Source of the DNA: Acidimicrobiaceae bacterium
GTDB taxonomy: Bacteria; Actinomycetota; Acidimicrobiia; Acidimicrobiales; RAAP-2
Length of the DNA: 64,000 bases
Assembly (NCBI GenBank): GCA_027315005.1
Contig: DAHUZT010000088.1
Coordinates: 1 to 64,000, forward strand
Direction of reading: 5' to 3'
In this document: one piece after another, positions 8,830 to 18,120 of the stretch
Layout: each line of letters begins with the position of its first letter
How positions within the stretch are numbered: position 1 is the first letter of the stretch
Position numbers and translations under genes: made by a program
Notes under the pieces: model-generated
Databases searched by the model: none
The model's input: only the letters and a program-made list of their open reading frames with translations
What the model was told of the DNA's origin: nothing

Positions 8830-9312
8830 GTGAGCTCATGGGGAGAAACCGGCGATGGCCCCCTCCGCCGACCGGTCCGGTTGCTTCTCGGTGGCCTCGT
8901 GGCCGTGGTCGCGATGGCAGGGATGGTGATTCAGGCGGTGCGCTCGGACCGCGTCGTCGGGTCACTCCTGACGAAGGGCGCCGTGCACTCCGACCAGGTC
9001 GACAACGCGTACTACCGCTGCCTCGACGTCCAAACTCGGAGTCTGGTGCCGACGGGGCGACCGGTAGCCTTCGCTGGCAGCAATCCCTACGATGTCATCA
9101 TCCTGCTCCAAGCCATAGGGAGCTGGATCACCGTGGCCCCCGCACCCGTGCCCACAACGCTCCGGCTGTCGTTGCGCTCCGATCCCGGCCGGGGATGTCT
9201 CGGCACCGTTGTGGTCTCCCACACCGTCGACAGCGCCGGACGGCCGGTGGTGCGGATCGGGACCGGTGCCCATGTCCCCGGCACCGGTCCGGTCCCGGCT
9301 ACGCCGCTTTGA
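8830..9312 (+). CDS. Hypothetical protein with one membrane segment
   Basis: A 160-residue reading from GTG 8830, five bases after the DUF3048 stop. The longer ORF in the track is a shadow of the previous gene before this point. An early hydrophobic helix (LLLGGLVAVVAMAGMVIQAV) is followed by an extracellular-looking domain with two cysteines (YYRCLDV and GRGCLGT) that could form a disulfide. I do not recognise a family. It lies tightly between the DUF3048 gene and a multi-spanning membrane gene, all on the plus strand, so they may form one envelope operon. Confidence 0.6.
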   Translation: MSSWGETGDGPLRRPVRLLLGGLVAVVAMAGMVIQAVRSDRVVGSLLTKGAVHSDQVDNAYYRCLDVQTRSLVPTGRPVAFAGSNPYDVIILLQAIGSWITVAPAPVPTTLRLSLRSDPGRGCLGTVVVSHTVDSAGRPVVRIGTGAHVPGTGPVPATPL

Positions 9313-9325
9313 CAGCCGGTAGCCG

Positions 9326-10942
9326 ATGACGACCTTCGATGCCGCCTTCGGCGTCGCGGTGCTTGGCGCGGCCGGGACCCTCCCCGTTCTGGCCGGCGTC
9401 GGCCTCCGCCTGGTCGCCATCCCACTCGCTCCCCTGGGCGGGGCCGTCATCGCCGCAGTCGGTGCAGCCGCGGAGCTCGCCATCGGCGGGCCATTCCTGT
9501 CATGGTTCGCCGGACTCTCGCTGCTCGCCGCCGTGGCCGTGCTGGCCAGGTGGATCGCCCACTCGGACTCGCGCCCTTGGCGCTCTGGACGATCAACACC
9601 TCCGGTTGAATGGCCAAAGGCGGCGGGAGGGGGAACGGGTCGGCACTCGCCGGGGTCCGGAGCCGGTCCGACCGCGGTGGTGACAGGTGGTCACTGGCAC
9701 GCCGTCGGGGGGGTGATCGGGGCGACCGCCGTGGCCGCCAGCTGCTCGTTTGGCCTGCGATCGCTGTCTGCGCCTGCCGTCGGTTTCGACGCCCGCACCG
9801 TCTGGTTGATGAGAGCCGGATGGTTCCTCCAGCCCCACCGGCAGCTCCTCGTCGACATGCGAATCCCGAGCCTCGAGCTCTACCAGAGCGCCTATCCCCC
9901 GCTGGTCAGTGCCTCAACGGCGGTGGTCTGGGCCGTGACGGGAGCTCACAGCTACCGACTCGGTGTGGTCGTCATCGCTCTCCTCAACGCCTGTGCCCTG
10001 GCGGTGGCCGCATTTGCCGTGGTCGAATGTGGCCGGCTGCTCTCGGGCCGGCTGCTCTCGGACGGGCCTCTCTCCGGCCCTGCATCCGTCGGTGCCGGTT
10101 CCGGCCCCAAGACGGACCTACCGGACCCTTCGCGGTCCCGGTCTGACGGGACCGCGAAGGTGGTCGCTCTCCTGCCCCTGGCCATAGGCATCGTCGCCGC
10201 CGTGTTGCTCGTGGTCATCGCCTTCGGCATCGTCGGGCCCTTCATGACCAACGGCTACGCCGACCCGACGTGGTCCCTGGCAGCGGTGGGTGCCGTCGCC
10301 TACGGACTCCAGCTACCCGTCCGCCAGTCGGCCGGGGTCACCGCGGTCCTCCTGATGGTGGTCGGGCTGACCAAGATCGAAGGACTGGCGGTGGCCGTCT
10401 GCCTGATCCTGCTGGTGACCGGCCGCAGGATGGCCACCATGGAAAACGCCCGTCGCCATCTCTGGTCGAGACCCGTACTCGACGCCATCCTCGAGCTGGC
10501 GGTCGTGTTCACCTGGCAGATCGCCATCCGGATCACCCACTCCCGCGGAGTTGCGACGACCTTCGCCCCTGCCGGACGGTGGTCCCACCGGATCGGTCCC
10601 ACCATCGATGCCTTGTCGTCCTACCTCCACGTATTCGCCCTCGCGGTTCCGGTCGCCGTGGTCGCCGGACTCCTGATCCCAGGAGTCCGGCGTTCGATCG
10701 GGCTGGCCAACGACCTTTGGGGGTGGGCGGCCGCATCCTCGGCGCTGGCTGTCGTGATCGGTGCCCTGGTCACTGACTCGGGCTCCCTGGCGCCGCTACT
10801 CGCCGGCTCGATCCACCGTCTGACCGAGGCTCCGGCTCTCATCGCTTGGTGGATCATCGCTACCTGGGCGGTCATTGCATCGGCAGCCCCGACCTTGCAT
10901 GCACTGGAGCGGGCCCGTCGACCGCAACAAGCCCCTCCCTGA
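9326..10942 (+). CDS. Multi-spanning membrane protein, possible GT-C glycosyltransferase
   Basis: A 538-residue protein with about eleven hydrophobic segments. After the N-terminal helices comes FDARTVWLMRAGWFL followed by ELYQSAYPPLVSASTAVVW. An Asp in the first periplasmic loop before a YPPL motif is typical of GT-C transferases that use lipid-phosphate sugars, so I infer that fold; no family assignment is secure. The segment around residues 240-270 (GRLLSGRLLSDGPLSGP) is a low-complexity loop derived from a short tandem duplication in the DNA. It follows the single-span hypothetical gene by 13 bases. Confidence 0.65.
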   Translation: MTTFDAAFGVAVLGAAGTLPVLAGVGLRLVAIPLAPLGGAVIAAVGAAAELAIGGPFLSWFAGLSLLAAVAVLARWIAHSDSRPWRSGRSTPPVEWPKAAGGGTGRHSPGSGAGPTAVVTGGHWHAVGGVIGATAVAASCSFGLRSLSAPAVGFDARTVWLMRAGWFLQPHRQLLVDMRIPSLELYQSAYPPLVSASTAVVWAVTGAHSYRLGVVVIALLNACALAVAAFAVVECGRLLSGRLLSDGPLSGPASVGAGSGPKTDLPDPSRSRSDGTAKVVALLPLAIGIVAAVLLVVIAFGIVGPFMTNGYADPTWSLAAVGAVAYGLQLPVRQSAGVTAVLLMVVGLTKIEGLAVAVCLILLVTGRRMATMENARRHLWSRPVLDAILELAVVFTWQIAIRITHSRGVATTFAPAGRWSHRIGPTIDALSSYLHVFALAVPVAVVAGLLIPGVRRSIGLANDLWGWAAASSALAVVIGALVTDSGSLAPLLAGSIHRLTEAPALIAWWIIATWAVIASAAPTLHALERARRPQQAPP

Positions 10943-11021
10943 TCGCATCGAAGCTGCATTGTGATGCCGGTTTGGCGCCGGTGACGACGATCGGCGAGTC
11001 GCGTCGGTCGGCGCGAAGTAA

Positions 11022-12329
11022 TCAGGTCGTCAGATCGCCCTTCACGGTACGGCGCAGGAAGTCGAGGGCGGCAATCGTTGCGTACTGACGAACCCGGTGG
11101 CGATCGCCCGGCACCGCGAACCTGACGGCAGTGGCCGGATGGCCGGGACGGGCGAGCCCGACGAACACCGTCCCCGGTTCGCACCCGTCCTGAGGATCGG
11201 GACCTGCCACTCCGGTAATCGAGAGCCCGACGTCCGAGCCGAGCACCCGCTTGGCCCCCTCGGCCATGGCTTGGGCGGCACCCTCGGTGACCACCGGTCC
11301 TTCGGGCACGCCGAGCAGCGAAACCTTGACCTCCGAGGCATAGGAGACGACCGAACCGCGGAACCATCTGCTGGCACCGGACACGTTCACCAGGCGAGAC
11401 GCGGCCAGTCCCCCGGTGAGCGACTCGGCCAATCCGACGGTCAGGTGGCCCTGGAGCAATGCCTCGGCAACAGCGTTCTCGATGGCCTCGTCATCGACGC
11501 CGAAGACCACGTCGCCGGCCGATCCCTCGAGAATCGACCGGATATGTCGCTCCTCCTCGTCGAGTAGTGCCGATGCGGCGGCGACGTCGGCCGCCCGAAC
11601 GGTGACCCGCACCTTGATCCCCTCGATGCCACTGGCCAGAAAGGCAATGGTGGGACCCGACCCGGCATGGTCAACGGATCCGGTCTCCGTCGCCGCTCCG
11701 GCGTCGAGCTCGGCGATGCGTCCGGCCAGTGCATCGGCCAGCCCCGACTCGCTCATCCCCCAGGTGCGGATGACCCGGCTGGCGATCACTCCGTTGGTCT
11801 CGCTCGCCTCTGCCATTCGCCGCCGCAAGTCGGGCAGAATTCCACGCTCGAACATCTCGGCCATCTCATAGGGAACTCCGGGAACGGCATAGATCACCTT
11901 GTGGCCCACCGAACAGACCAGACCGGGGGCGGTACCGATGGTCTGGGGGATCACGGCGGCCCCGCGGGGCACATCGGCCTGGCGGAGATTGGCATCGGGC
12001 ATGGCCCGACCCCGGGTGGCGAACACCGAACGGAGCCACTCGACGATGTGCTCGTCTCGATCGAGCGGAACCGTCATCACCTCGGCGATCGCCTCCCGGG
12101 TGATGTCGTCGTGGGTAGGTCCGAGACCCCCACACACAATCACCCCGTCGCTACGGGCGAGGGCCGTCCGCAAGGCCAGGACGATGCGCTCCGAGTTGTC
12201 TCCCACCGCCTGGTGGAAATGGGACGACACGCCGGCTGCCGCCAGATGCTCCCCCAACCACTGCGAGTTGGTGTCGGCGATCTGCCCGAGGAGAAGCTCG
12301 GTGCCGACGGCGACGATCTCGATACGCAT
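11022..12329 (-). CDS. cinA: CinA family protein with C-terminal nicotinamide-nucleotide amidohydrolase
   Basis: A 435-residue protein with two domains. The N-terminal MoCF-like/COG1058 part (MRIEIVAVGTELLLGQI, then CGGLGPTHDDITREA) is fused to a C-terminal PncC domain (ESLTGGLAASRLV, GSVVSYASEVK, SITGVAGPD). In known homologues PncC deamidates nicotinamide mononucleotide for NAD recycling and the N-terminal domain has ADP-ribose pyrophosphatase activity. ATG 12329 has GAGGAA just upstream; the 613-residue track ORF overruns it into pgsA. It follows pgsA by 26 bp and is probably cotranscribed with rimO and pgsA. Confidence 0.95.
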   Translation of the reverse strand: MRIEIVAVGTELLLGQIADTNSQWLGEHLAAAGVSSHFHQAVGDNSERIVLALRTALARSDGVIVCGGLGPTHDDITREAIAEVMTVPLDRDEHIVEWLRSVFATRGRAMPDANLRQADVPRGAAVIPQTIGTAPGLVCSVGHKVIYAVPGVPYEMAEMFERGILPDLRRRMAEASETNGVIASRVIRTWGMSESGLADALAGRIAELDAGAATETGSVDHAGSGPTIAFLASGIEGIKVRVTVRAADVAAASALLDEEERHIRSILEGSAGDVVFGVDDEAIENAVAEALLQGHLTVGLAESLTGGLAASRLVNVSGASRWFRGSVVSYASEVKVSLLGVPEGPVVTEGAAQAMAEGAKRVLGSDVGLSITGVAGPDPQDGCEPGTVFVGLARPGHPATAVRFAVPGDRHRVRQYATIAALDFLRRTVKGDLTT

Positions 12330-12355
12330 GGTTCCTCGGGGTTGTCGGGATCTCT

Positions 12356-13003
12356 TCAGGCAGCCGAGCCGGTTCCGTCGGACCTGCGACCCTCGACCAC
12401 GGTCGGCCCACCGACTCGGCCCCGGGCGGCACGGCGACCGTCCAGAAGGTACTGGGCCCCGGTGAACACGGTCAGGGCGGCTGCCGCCCAGATGGCGATC
12501 GAGAGCACGGTACCGTGCGAGGCCAGCGGAGGAGCCAGGCACAGCCCGATGGCCAGATCCTGGAGGGCAGTCTTCACTTTTGCCGAGCCCCTGGCCGGGA
12601 TGGACACTCCGTGACGGCCTACCACCGAGCGGTAGACGCTCATGGCCACCTCGCGTACGGCGATGAGTGCCACCGGGACCCACCACAGAATGCCTTTTGC
12701 CACGAGGGCGAACAGGGCACCGAGGACCACCACCTTGTCGGCCAGCGGGTCGAGGAAGGCCCCGGAGCGGGTGGCGCCCTGACGACGGGCCAACCATCCA
12801 TCGGCACCGTCGGACAGTGCGAGTACGGCCCCGAAGACGAACGTGAACCAGCTCGCCCCCCACAGCATGATGAGGACGATCAGGACGGGTGTGGCCGCCA
12901 GTCGGAGAATGGTGATGCCGTTGGCCGGGGTGGCGAGGGCCGAAGGACCGAACGTGGTGGGACTGACCACCGAAGGGCGGGGCGTCACGTCGGCTCCGCT
13001 CAC
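12356..13003 (-). CDS. pgsA: CDP-diacylglycerol--glycerol-3-phosphate 3-phosphatidyltransferase
   Basis: A 215-residue integral membrane CDP-alcohol phosphatidyltransferase with the DGxxAR...G...D...D motif (DGWLARRQGATRSGAFLDPLAD in the sequence), which binds metal and CDP-DAG. It makes phosphatidylglycerol phosphate in membrane lipid synthesis. The spacing between AR and the conserved G is seven residues, one fewer than in E. coli PgsA. The start GTG 13003 overlaps the rimO stop by 4 bp (GTGA), which rules out the 542-residue ORF in the track. PgsA is the best fit by neighbourhood (rimO-pgsA-cinA is a recurrent order), though other CDP-alcohol transferases share the motif. Confidence 0.93.
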   Translation of the reverse strand: MSGADVTPRPSVVSPTTFGPSALATPANGITILRLAATPVLIVLIMLWGASWFTFVFGAVLALSDGADGWLARRQGATRSGAFLDPLADKVVVLGALFALVAKGILWWVPVALIAVREVAMSVYRSVVGRHGVSIPARGSAKVKTALQDLAIGLCLAPPLASHGTVLSIAIWAAAALTVFTGAQYLLDGRRAARGRVGGPTVVEGRRSDGTGSAA

Positions 13004-14460
13004 CGGACCGCTCCGGACATCCTTCGGTCGCGCTCGTCCCGGAGCGAGGGACGATCGGTTCGAGTGGCGATCACCCGGGCTACCAGATCGGGACCTTCGG
13101 CGCCGGTCACCACCGCATCGACGAAGGTTCCCGGAGCGATGACCGTGGTGGAACCTTCGTGGCTGAGCGTGACGACGCCGTCGATCTCGGGAGCCTCTCG
13201 ATAGGTGCGTCCGGTGCCGAGGGCGTCCACCAGGACGGTCACCGGGCAACCGATGAGCTCCTCTCGCCGGCGGCGGGTGATGGAGTCCTGGAGCTCGCTG
13301 CACTCTTCGATGCGTTCGGCGACCAGTCCGTCGGCAACCTCGTCCCCGAGCCCGGCGGCATACGTCCCGGCTTCGCTGCTGAACGGGAAGAAACCGACCC
13401 AGTCGAGCTCCGCATCGGCGATCCACTCGAGGAGGAGGTCGTGATCGGCTTCCGTCTCGCCCGGATAGCCGACGATGAACGAGGAGCGGAATGCCGCAGC
13501 CGGTTCGAGTGAGCGGATTCTGCGGATCCGCTCGAGAAAGCGCTCTCCTTCCCCCCACCGGCGCATGCGTTTGAGCAGAGGCCGCGACACGTGCTGGAGC
13601 GAGAGATCGAAGTAGGGCACGCCGGTGGCCAGCACGGCCTCGACCAGTCCGTCGTCGAGGGACGAGGGGTAGAGATAGAGCAAACGGATCCACTTCACCC
13701 GTTCGGCAACCGCCGCCATGACATCGACGATGGGCCGGGACCGGCCTGCGGTGCGCCCTGCCGACCGCCCATTGCCCGGCACCGGCGAGTGGTCGAGCCC
13801 GTAGGAAGCGAGGTCCTGGGCCACGAGGACGACTTCGCCAAGTGGGCTGTCCGAGCGGGTCAGCTGCTCGAGCTCGTCGAGGATCGAACCGGTCGTGCGT
13901 GAACGTTGGCTCCCTCGGAACGACGGAATGGCGCAGAACCCACAGTTGCGGTCGCACCCCTCGGCCACCTTGAGGTACGCCCACGACCCCGAAGCTGGTG
14001 GACGGGGGAGATTCAGGAGATCGAACGAGGGGGCAGTCTCGGTAGATCGCCGCAGTTTCGATCCGATCGACACCGGTGTCCGGCGGCCCCCATCGACCGG
14101 TGCTTCGCCAGAGGCCGGTCGGCAGGCGGGGACCGTCCCCGTCAACGACACTCCGAAAGGAGCCACCAGATCCACCTCGGGGAGCGCGTCGGCCAGCTCG
14201 GAACGGTAACGCTCGGCCATGCAGCCGGTCACCACCAGCTGTGAACCGGCCCGCTTGACCCCGGCCAGCCCCAGCACGGTGTCGATCGACTCCTGGCGCG
14301 CCTCCTCGATGAACGCGCAGGTGTTGACGACCACCAGATCGGCTTCCCCAGGGGAACGGGCATGTTCCATGCCCTCGCTGACCAAAGTTCCGGCCAGCTT
14401 GTCAGAATCGACCTGGTTCTTCGGGCAGCCCAACGTCTCGATCCAGTACCGTTCGACCAC
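13000..14460 (-). CDS. rimO: Ribosomal protein S12 methylthiotransferase RimO
   Basis: A 486-residue radical-SAM methylthiotransferase. N-terminal UPF0004 cysteines lie at about 12, 48 and 80 (ETLGCPKNQ, VVNTCAF, VTGCMAE). The radical-SAM cluster motif is CDRNCGFCAIP, the block SLQHVSRPLLKRMRRW follows, and a C-terminal TRAM-like RNA/protein-binding domain ends the protein. RimO adds a methylthio group to the conserved Asp of ribosomal protein S12. The LGCPKNQ and CAIPSFRGSQRSR wording fits RimO better than the tRNA enzyme MiaB. It starts an operon running rimO-pgsA-cinA. Confidence 0.95.
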   Translation of the reverse strand: MVERYWIETLGCPKNQVDSDKLAGTLVSEGMEHARSPGEADLVVVNTCAFIEEARQESIDTVLGLAGVKRAGSQLVVTGCMAERYRSELADALPEVDLVAPFGVSLTGTVPACRPASGEAPVDGGRRTPVSIGSKLRRSTETAPSFDLLNLPRPPASGSWAYLKVAEGCDRNCGFCAIPSFRGSQRSRTTGSILDELEQLTRSDSPLGEVVLVAQDLASYGLDHSPVPGNGRSAGRTAGRSRPIVDVMAAVAERVKWIRLLYLYPSSLDDGLVEAVLATGVPYFDLSLQHVSRPLLKRMRRWGEGERFLERIRRIRSLEPAAAFRSSFIVGYPGETEADHDLLLEWIADAELDWVGFFPFSSEAGTYAAGLGDEVADGLVAERIEECSELQDSITRRRREELIGCPVTVLVDALGTGRTYREAPEIDGVVTLSHEGSTTVIAPGTFVDAVVTGAEGPDLVARVIATRTDRPSLRDERDRRMSGAVR

Positions 14461-14675
14461 CCGGACAATCTACCGGCAGACCGGTGGCCCCACCCCCGGG
14501 CCCATCGGACCGGGCCCGACCCGCGCCGTATCGGCGGTAGGACCGGAAGCACCTCTGGGGGCGTGTCCGGAGGGTGAGGGGCGACCCTTGGTAAGGTGAC
14601 GCCGCGCACGGTCGACACGAGCGACCCGGTCGACCCGGCGTCGAAGGCCGGGGCGCAGAGCGCTCGAGCCAACTG

Positions 14676-15863
14676 ATGCCCGATCTCCACACCGCCAACT
14701 CGCCGTCTCGTCGGCGCATCCGCTCGTCGCTCACCGAGGCGGCCTCCGTCACCTGGCTCCCCTGGCTCACCTGCCGGTTCATCGTCTTCGGGACGCTGGC
14801 GCTGGCCCGCTACCTGGTCTCCCACTTCCACCTCGAAGGCGACCCGGCGGGTCGGGTGTCCCACGCCGGCCTTCTGGCCTGGGATGCGGGTTGGTACGCG
14901 AGCATCGCCGCTCACGGCTATCACCCTGTCGCACCTTCGGGGCTGCGCTTCTTCCCACTGTTTCCGATCCTGATCAGCGCGGTGCACCACGTCACCTTGG
15001 TCACCGTCGCCGTCTCGGGCGAAATCCTCTCCAACGGCTTCGCGTTCGTGGCGACCATGGGTATCTACGTGCTCGTACGCTCCGAGCTGGGCGAAGTAAA
15101 GGTGGCCCGGTCCTCGGTGTGGCTGTTGAGCTTGGCACCCGCCGCCTTCACGACGGTGATGGGGTACTCGGACGCGTTGCTGATCCTGCTGTCAACCGGT
15201 TGCTTCCTCGCCCTCCGACGACGGTGGTGGTTCGCCGCTGCTGCATTCGGGTTCCTCGCAGGTCTCGCCCGGCCACTCGGCTGTGTCCTGCTCGTGCCGG
15301 CGCTGATCGAAGCCTCGAGGGGAGTGGTGTGGGCCGAAGGGGCACGACTGCGGCCGGGCCGGCTGGGGACCCGCGAACTCGTCGGTCGGCTGGTGGCCGT
15401 GGCCGCACCGGTGGCTGGGCTGGTGACCTTCCTCGGATGGACGGCTGCGGTCTTCGGTAGCTTCACCAAGCCTCTCACCATCCAGGAGGGATCGAGCCGC
15501 CACGGAAGGCTCACCGATCCGCTGGTGACCATGTATCACGACGTGGCCAGCGTGCTCCACGGCCACCATGTAGGCACCGCCCTGCACGTTCCCTGGGTTC
15601 TGGTGAGCATCGTGCTCGTCATCGTTGCCTTCCGGGTGCTCCCAGTCTCCTACGGGTTCTTCTCACTCGCCATATTGGGTGTGGCGGCCACCGGGACCAA
15701 CCTCGACTCGTTCGAACGCTACGCCCTCTCCGCCTTTCCCCTGCTCATAGCGGCATCGACGCTCGTCCGATCGCGCCGGATCGAGACGACGGTCCTCGTG
15801 CTGTCAGCTTCGTGCATGTTCGGCTACGCACTGCTGGCTTTCCTCGGTGCTTACGTTCCCTGA
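14676..15863 (+). CDS. PIG-V/GPI-type mannosyltransferase-like membrane protein
   Basis: A 395-residue protein with about nine or ten membrane segments and the hallmark block WDAGWYASIAAHGY, then RFFPLFPILI. These match actinobacterial mannosyltransferase family (PIG-V-like, GT76-related) proteins, which use polyprenyl-phosphate mannose at the outer membrane face to decorate lipids or proteins. Acceptor unknown. It is divergent from rimO across a 214-bp gap that shows no other gene. The start ATG 14676 has no strong Shine-Dalgarno. Confidence 0.82.
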   Translation: MPDLHTANSPSRRRIRSSLTEAASVTWLPWLTCRFIVFGTLALARYLVSHFHLEGDPAGRVSHAGLLAWDAGWYASIAAHGYHPVAPSGLRFFPLFPILISAVHHVTLVTVAVSGEILSNGFAFVATMGIYVLVRSELGEVKVARSSVWLLSLAPAAFTTVMGYSDALLILLSTGCFLALRRRWWFAAAAFGFLAGLARPLGCVLLVPALIEASRGVVWAEGARLRPGRLGTRELVGRLVAVAAPVAGLVTFLGWTAAVFGSFTKPLTIQEGSSRHGRLTDPLVTMYHDVASVLHGHHVGTALHVPWVLVSIVLVIVAFRVLPVSYGFFSLAILGVAATGTNLDSFERYALSAFPLLIAASTLVRSRRIETTVLVLSASCMFGYALLAFLGAYVP

Positions 15864-15877
15864 CCCTCATAGGGTCA
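15861..15877. terminator. Short hairpin at end of the PIG-V-like gene
   Basis: TGACCCT-CAT-AGGGTCA is a perfect 7-bp stem with a 3-nt loop. It includes the stop codon and lies between convergent genes. There is no T-tract, so terminator function is tentative. Confidence 0.4.
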
Positions 15878-15976
15878 CAGACGCTCCTTACCGCCCTCCT
15901 CACCGCCCTCCGCTTCGAGGCTTTCGGTTTCTCCCCGCTGATGGCCCGGATCCTCTCGAGCGTGCGAGACCGCTGG

Positions 15977-17026
15977 TCAGCCTGCACTCGCAGTGGGGCG
16001 GAGGACGAGTATGTCCGATTTCGGGGCACGGGCTCGCAGGCGTTGGCGACTTGCCTTCCAGCCGGTCCGGTCGAGCAACATTGCGAAATAGCGGGCGTCG
16101 AAGCCGAGCTCGAGCCAACCGTACCGGCGCATGGACCAAAGCGACAGTCCATCGATCCGCGGCCCCCAGGGGAACGGCATCTCCCCCACCGGCTCGCCGG
16201 CGAGTAAGACCAACCCATCCGGGGCGACGCACTCGTGGAGTCGCTGGAGAAGTAGACGATGGTCGGCGCAGTGATGGAAGCACTCGAAGAACACTGCGGC
16301 GTCGAGCGGCTTTCCGGGTGAGAACGTGAGCATGTCGGCATGCTCCACCGTCAACGTTCCCCCTTCCGGCCGTCGGGCCGAGATCAACTCGCAGAAACCG
16401 GGGTCGATCTCCACCGCGGTGACCTCGTATCCGGTCGCGGCCAGATCGCAGGTCAGGTTCCCCCATCCGGGCCCGTACTCCACGATCGTGGCCGGAGGAA
16501 CGATGCCGTTGGCTCCCAGGCAGCGGAGCACCTGGCCGCGCGCTTCGAGATCCTCACCGACCACCGTGGCCGAACCGGTGCAACCAGGGAAGGGCCGGAG
16601 CAATGCCCCTGCCACATCGATCGGAGAGGTCTCGTTCGACAGCGTGTAGGAGGACCGGCCCGAAATCCGAACGTACAGTTCCCACGCCCAGCGCTCGTAC
16701 TCCCGAGAGAACGGATCGGAGGGCGGATCTCCTGACGGTGCCAGCTCGAACTCCGCCAGACGACTACGGGCCGCGTCCTCCGAGCTGGTGAACAGTTCGG
16801 CCACCTGATCCAGCTCTCCGTCCAGATCTGCGAGAGCGATCCGCCTCGGTCCCGGCCGACGGGCAACCCGGCGGACGCCCCGGCGGACAGAGGGAGGGAA
16901 CGAATCGAATAGGTCGCGGGCAGACCGATCGAGACAGCTGAACAGAAGGTTGGACCGGTGCACACCGGCCCGTGCTCCACTTTCGGTGACGATCTCGAAC
17001 CTCTTTCGGTGGAAGGTCGCAGGCAT
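15977..17026 (-). CDS. Class I SAM-dependent methyltransferase
   Basis: A protein of about 349 residues from ATG 17026 (MPATFHRKRFE); the frame stays open to 17161 but that part is repetitive (three GCTGGCCGCTCCG-like units). The C-terminal half carries a Rossmann methyltransferase: motif I VEYGPGWGNLTCDLAATGYEVTAVEID in pieces, FFECFHHCADH and LVLLAGEP. The N-terminal ~150 residues (ARDLFDSFPPSVRRGVRR, SREYERWAWELYVRISG) are unfamiliar. The substrate is not identifiable; small-molecule or glycan methylation is possible given the nearby envelope genes. Confidence 0.75.
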   Translation of the reverse strand: MPATFHRKRFEIVTESGARAGVHRSNLLFSCLDRSARDLFDSFPPSVRRGVRRVARRPGPRRIALADLDGELDQVAELFTSSEDAARSRLAEFELAPSGDPPSDPFSREYERWAWELYVRISGRSSYTLSNETSPIDVAGALLRPFPGCTGSATVVGEDLEARGQVLRCLGANGIVPPATIVEYGPGWGNLTCDLAATGYEVTAVEIDPGFCELISARRPEGGTLTVEHADMLTFSPGKPLDAAVFFECFHHCADHRLLLQRLHECVAPDGLVLLAGEPVGEMPFPWGPRIDGLSLWSMRRYGWLELGFDARYFAMLLDRTGWKASRQRLRARAPKSDILVLRPTASAG

Positions 17027-17307
17027 CGTGCAGTGCGGCAGACACGGCTGACGTGCAGCGTGCCGGCCACCCCCGCCGCTCGTGGTCGACCACAGCCGGA
17101 TTCCGGCTGGCCGCTCCGGCTGGCCGCTCCGGCTGGCCTGCAGCATATTGACACGCCTCACCCTACGGCACCTTCCGCACCGAACCCGTGGGCGGGTCGG
17201 ACATCTCGAGACCGTGAGCCAGAGATGACGCGGTCGATCCGGGGCCCGCTTTGGCTGCTCGTGATCCCGAGACGCATCCAGCTGCCATCAAGACCACCAC
17301 CACCGAG

Positions 17308-17396
17308 CGGAGAGGGAGGGATTTGAACCCTCGGACCCAGTCACCCAGGTCAACTCATTAGCAGTGAGTCCGATTCGGCCGCTCTCGCACCTCTCC
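17308..17396 (-). tRNA. tRNA-Ser (GCT anticodon)
   Basis: An 89-nt class II tRNA on the minus strand. The acceptor stem GGAGAGG/CCTCTCC is perfect with discriminator G. The anticodon stem ACTCA/TGAGT encloses CTGCTAA (anticodon GCT, reading AGC/AGU). There is a long variable arm, as serine tRNAs require, and a T-arm GAGGG-TTCAAAT-CCCTC. CCA is not encoded. It lies at the border between ordinary genes and the decayed 17.4-26.4 kb region. Confidence 0.97.
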
Positions 17397-17458
17397 TTGC
17401 GACCTGATCTTACAACGCTCCTCAATTTCTGTATGTCCTGTGCGAAAGATGGTGGTGG

Positions 17459-17674
17459 CTACCGGTGATCGAAGGCGACGCCAAAGCGCTCGCCCGGCCA
17501 AACCTCGAGGTCCTCGACGGCCTGGGTGGACTCGTTGCGATCCAGGTTTCCACTCAGGTACTCAAGCCGGAGCATGCCGAAGACCTCTCCTTCGACGACG
17601 TGTGGAGCCGCACGATGCCCATCGGCACTCAGCCAGTCGCGGATCGTTCGGCGCCGGATCCACCGGGAGCTGCT
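17459..17674 (-). pseudogene. Possible gene remnant of unknown family
   Basis: The 724-bp stretch between the tRNA and the dioxygenase has no complete gene. On the minus strand, a 71-residue open frame between stops reads like real protein (RTIRDWLSADGHRAAPHVV, then FGMLRLEYLSGNL and WPGERFGVAFDHR, then TAG). It has no convincing start and no family that I recognise. I treat it as the tail of a decayed gene. The rest of the stretch, including the 227-codon upstream extension of the dioxygenase frame, looks non-coding. Confidence 0.3.
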
Positions 17675-18120
17675 TCACGGAGACAGGAGGCGGTGACAAC
17701 CAGCATCGGGCCACGAGCCACGGTGCCCGTCGAGTGCTGTCCGGATCTCCTCACGCCCCGACCGAGGGCTCCGAAGTTTTCGCCGAGAGGGAGTGGGTAG
17801 GCGGCGGGCTCCGCCAGAAGCACCCCGACGTGCTCGCTACCTCCTTAGACGAGGACGACGTTCGCGACGCCACAGCGAAGTCACCGTTCACGTCGGTGTT
17901 TGAGTGCCGCCGCAATATGCTCTTCATATCTCCCAACGGCCCTTCCCCTACGACCAAGACAAAGAGGCGCCATGGCCTTGCTCGACCCGCTCCAGGTGAG
18001 CACCGACCGCTTCGCCTACGCATGCAGAGTCCTCCGGCCCGCTCGACGGACGTGGCACGCCGACAGCTGCCGACAGCTGCCGACAAGAGCGACATCTCCG
18101 GAAGGTCGTGGTGCGCCCTG

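Noticed and set aside
11022-12863. 613-residue reading of cinA
   Set aside because: The extra 178 residues lie inside pgsA; cinA has a clear ATG with Shine-Dalgarno at 12329.
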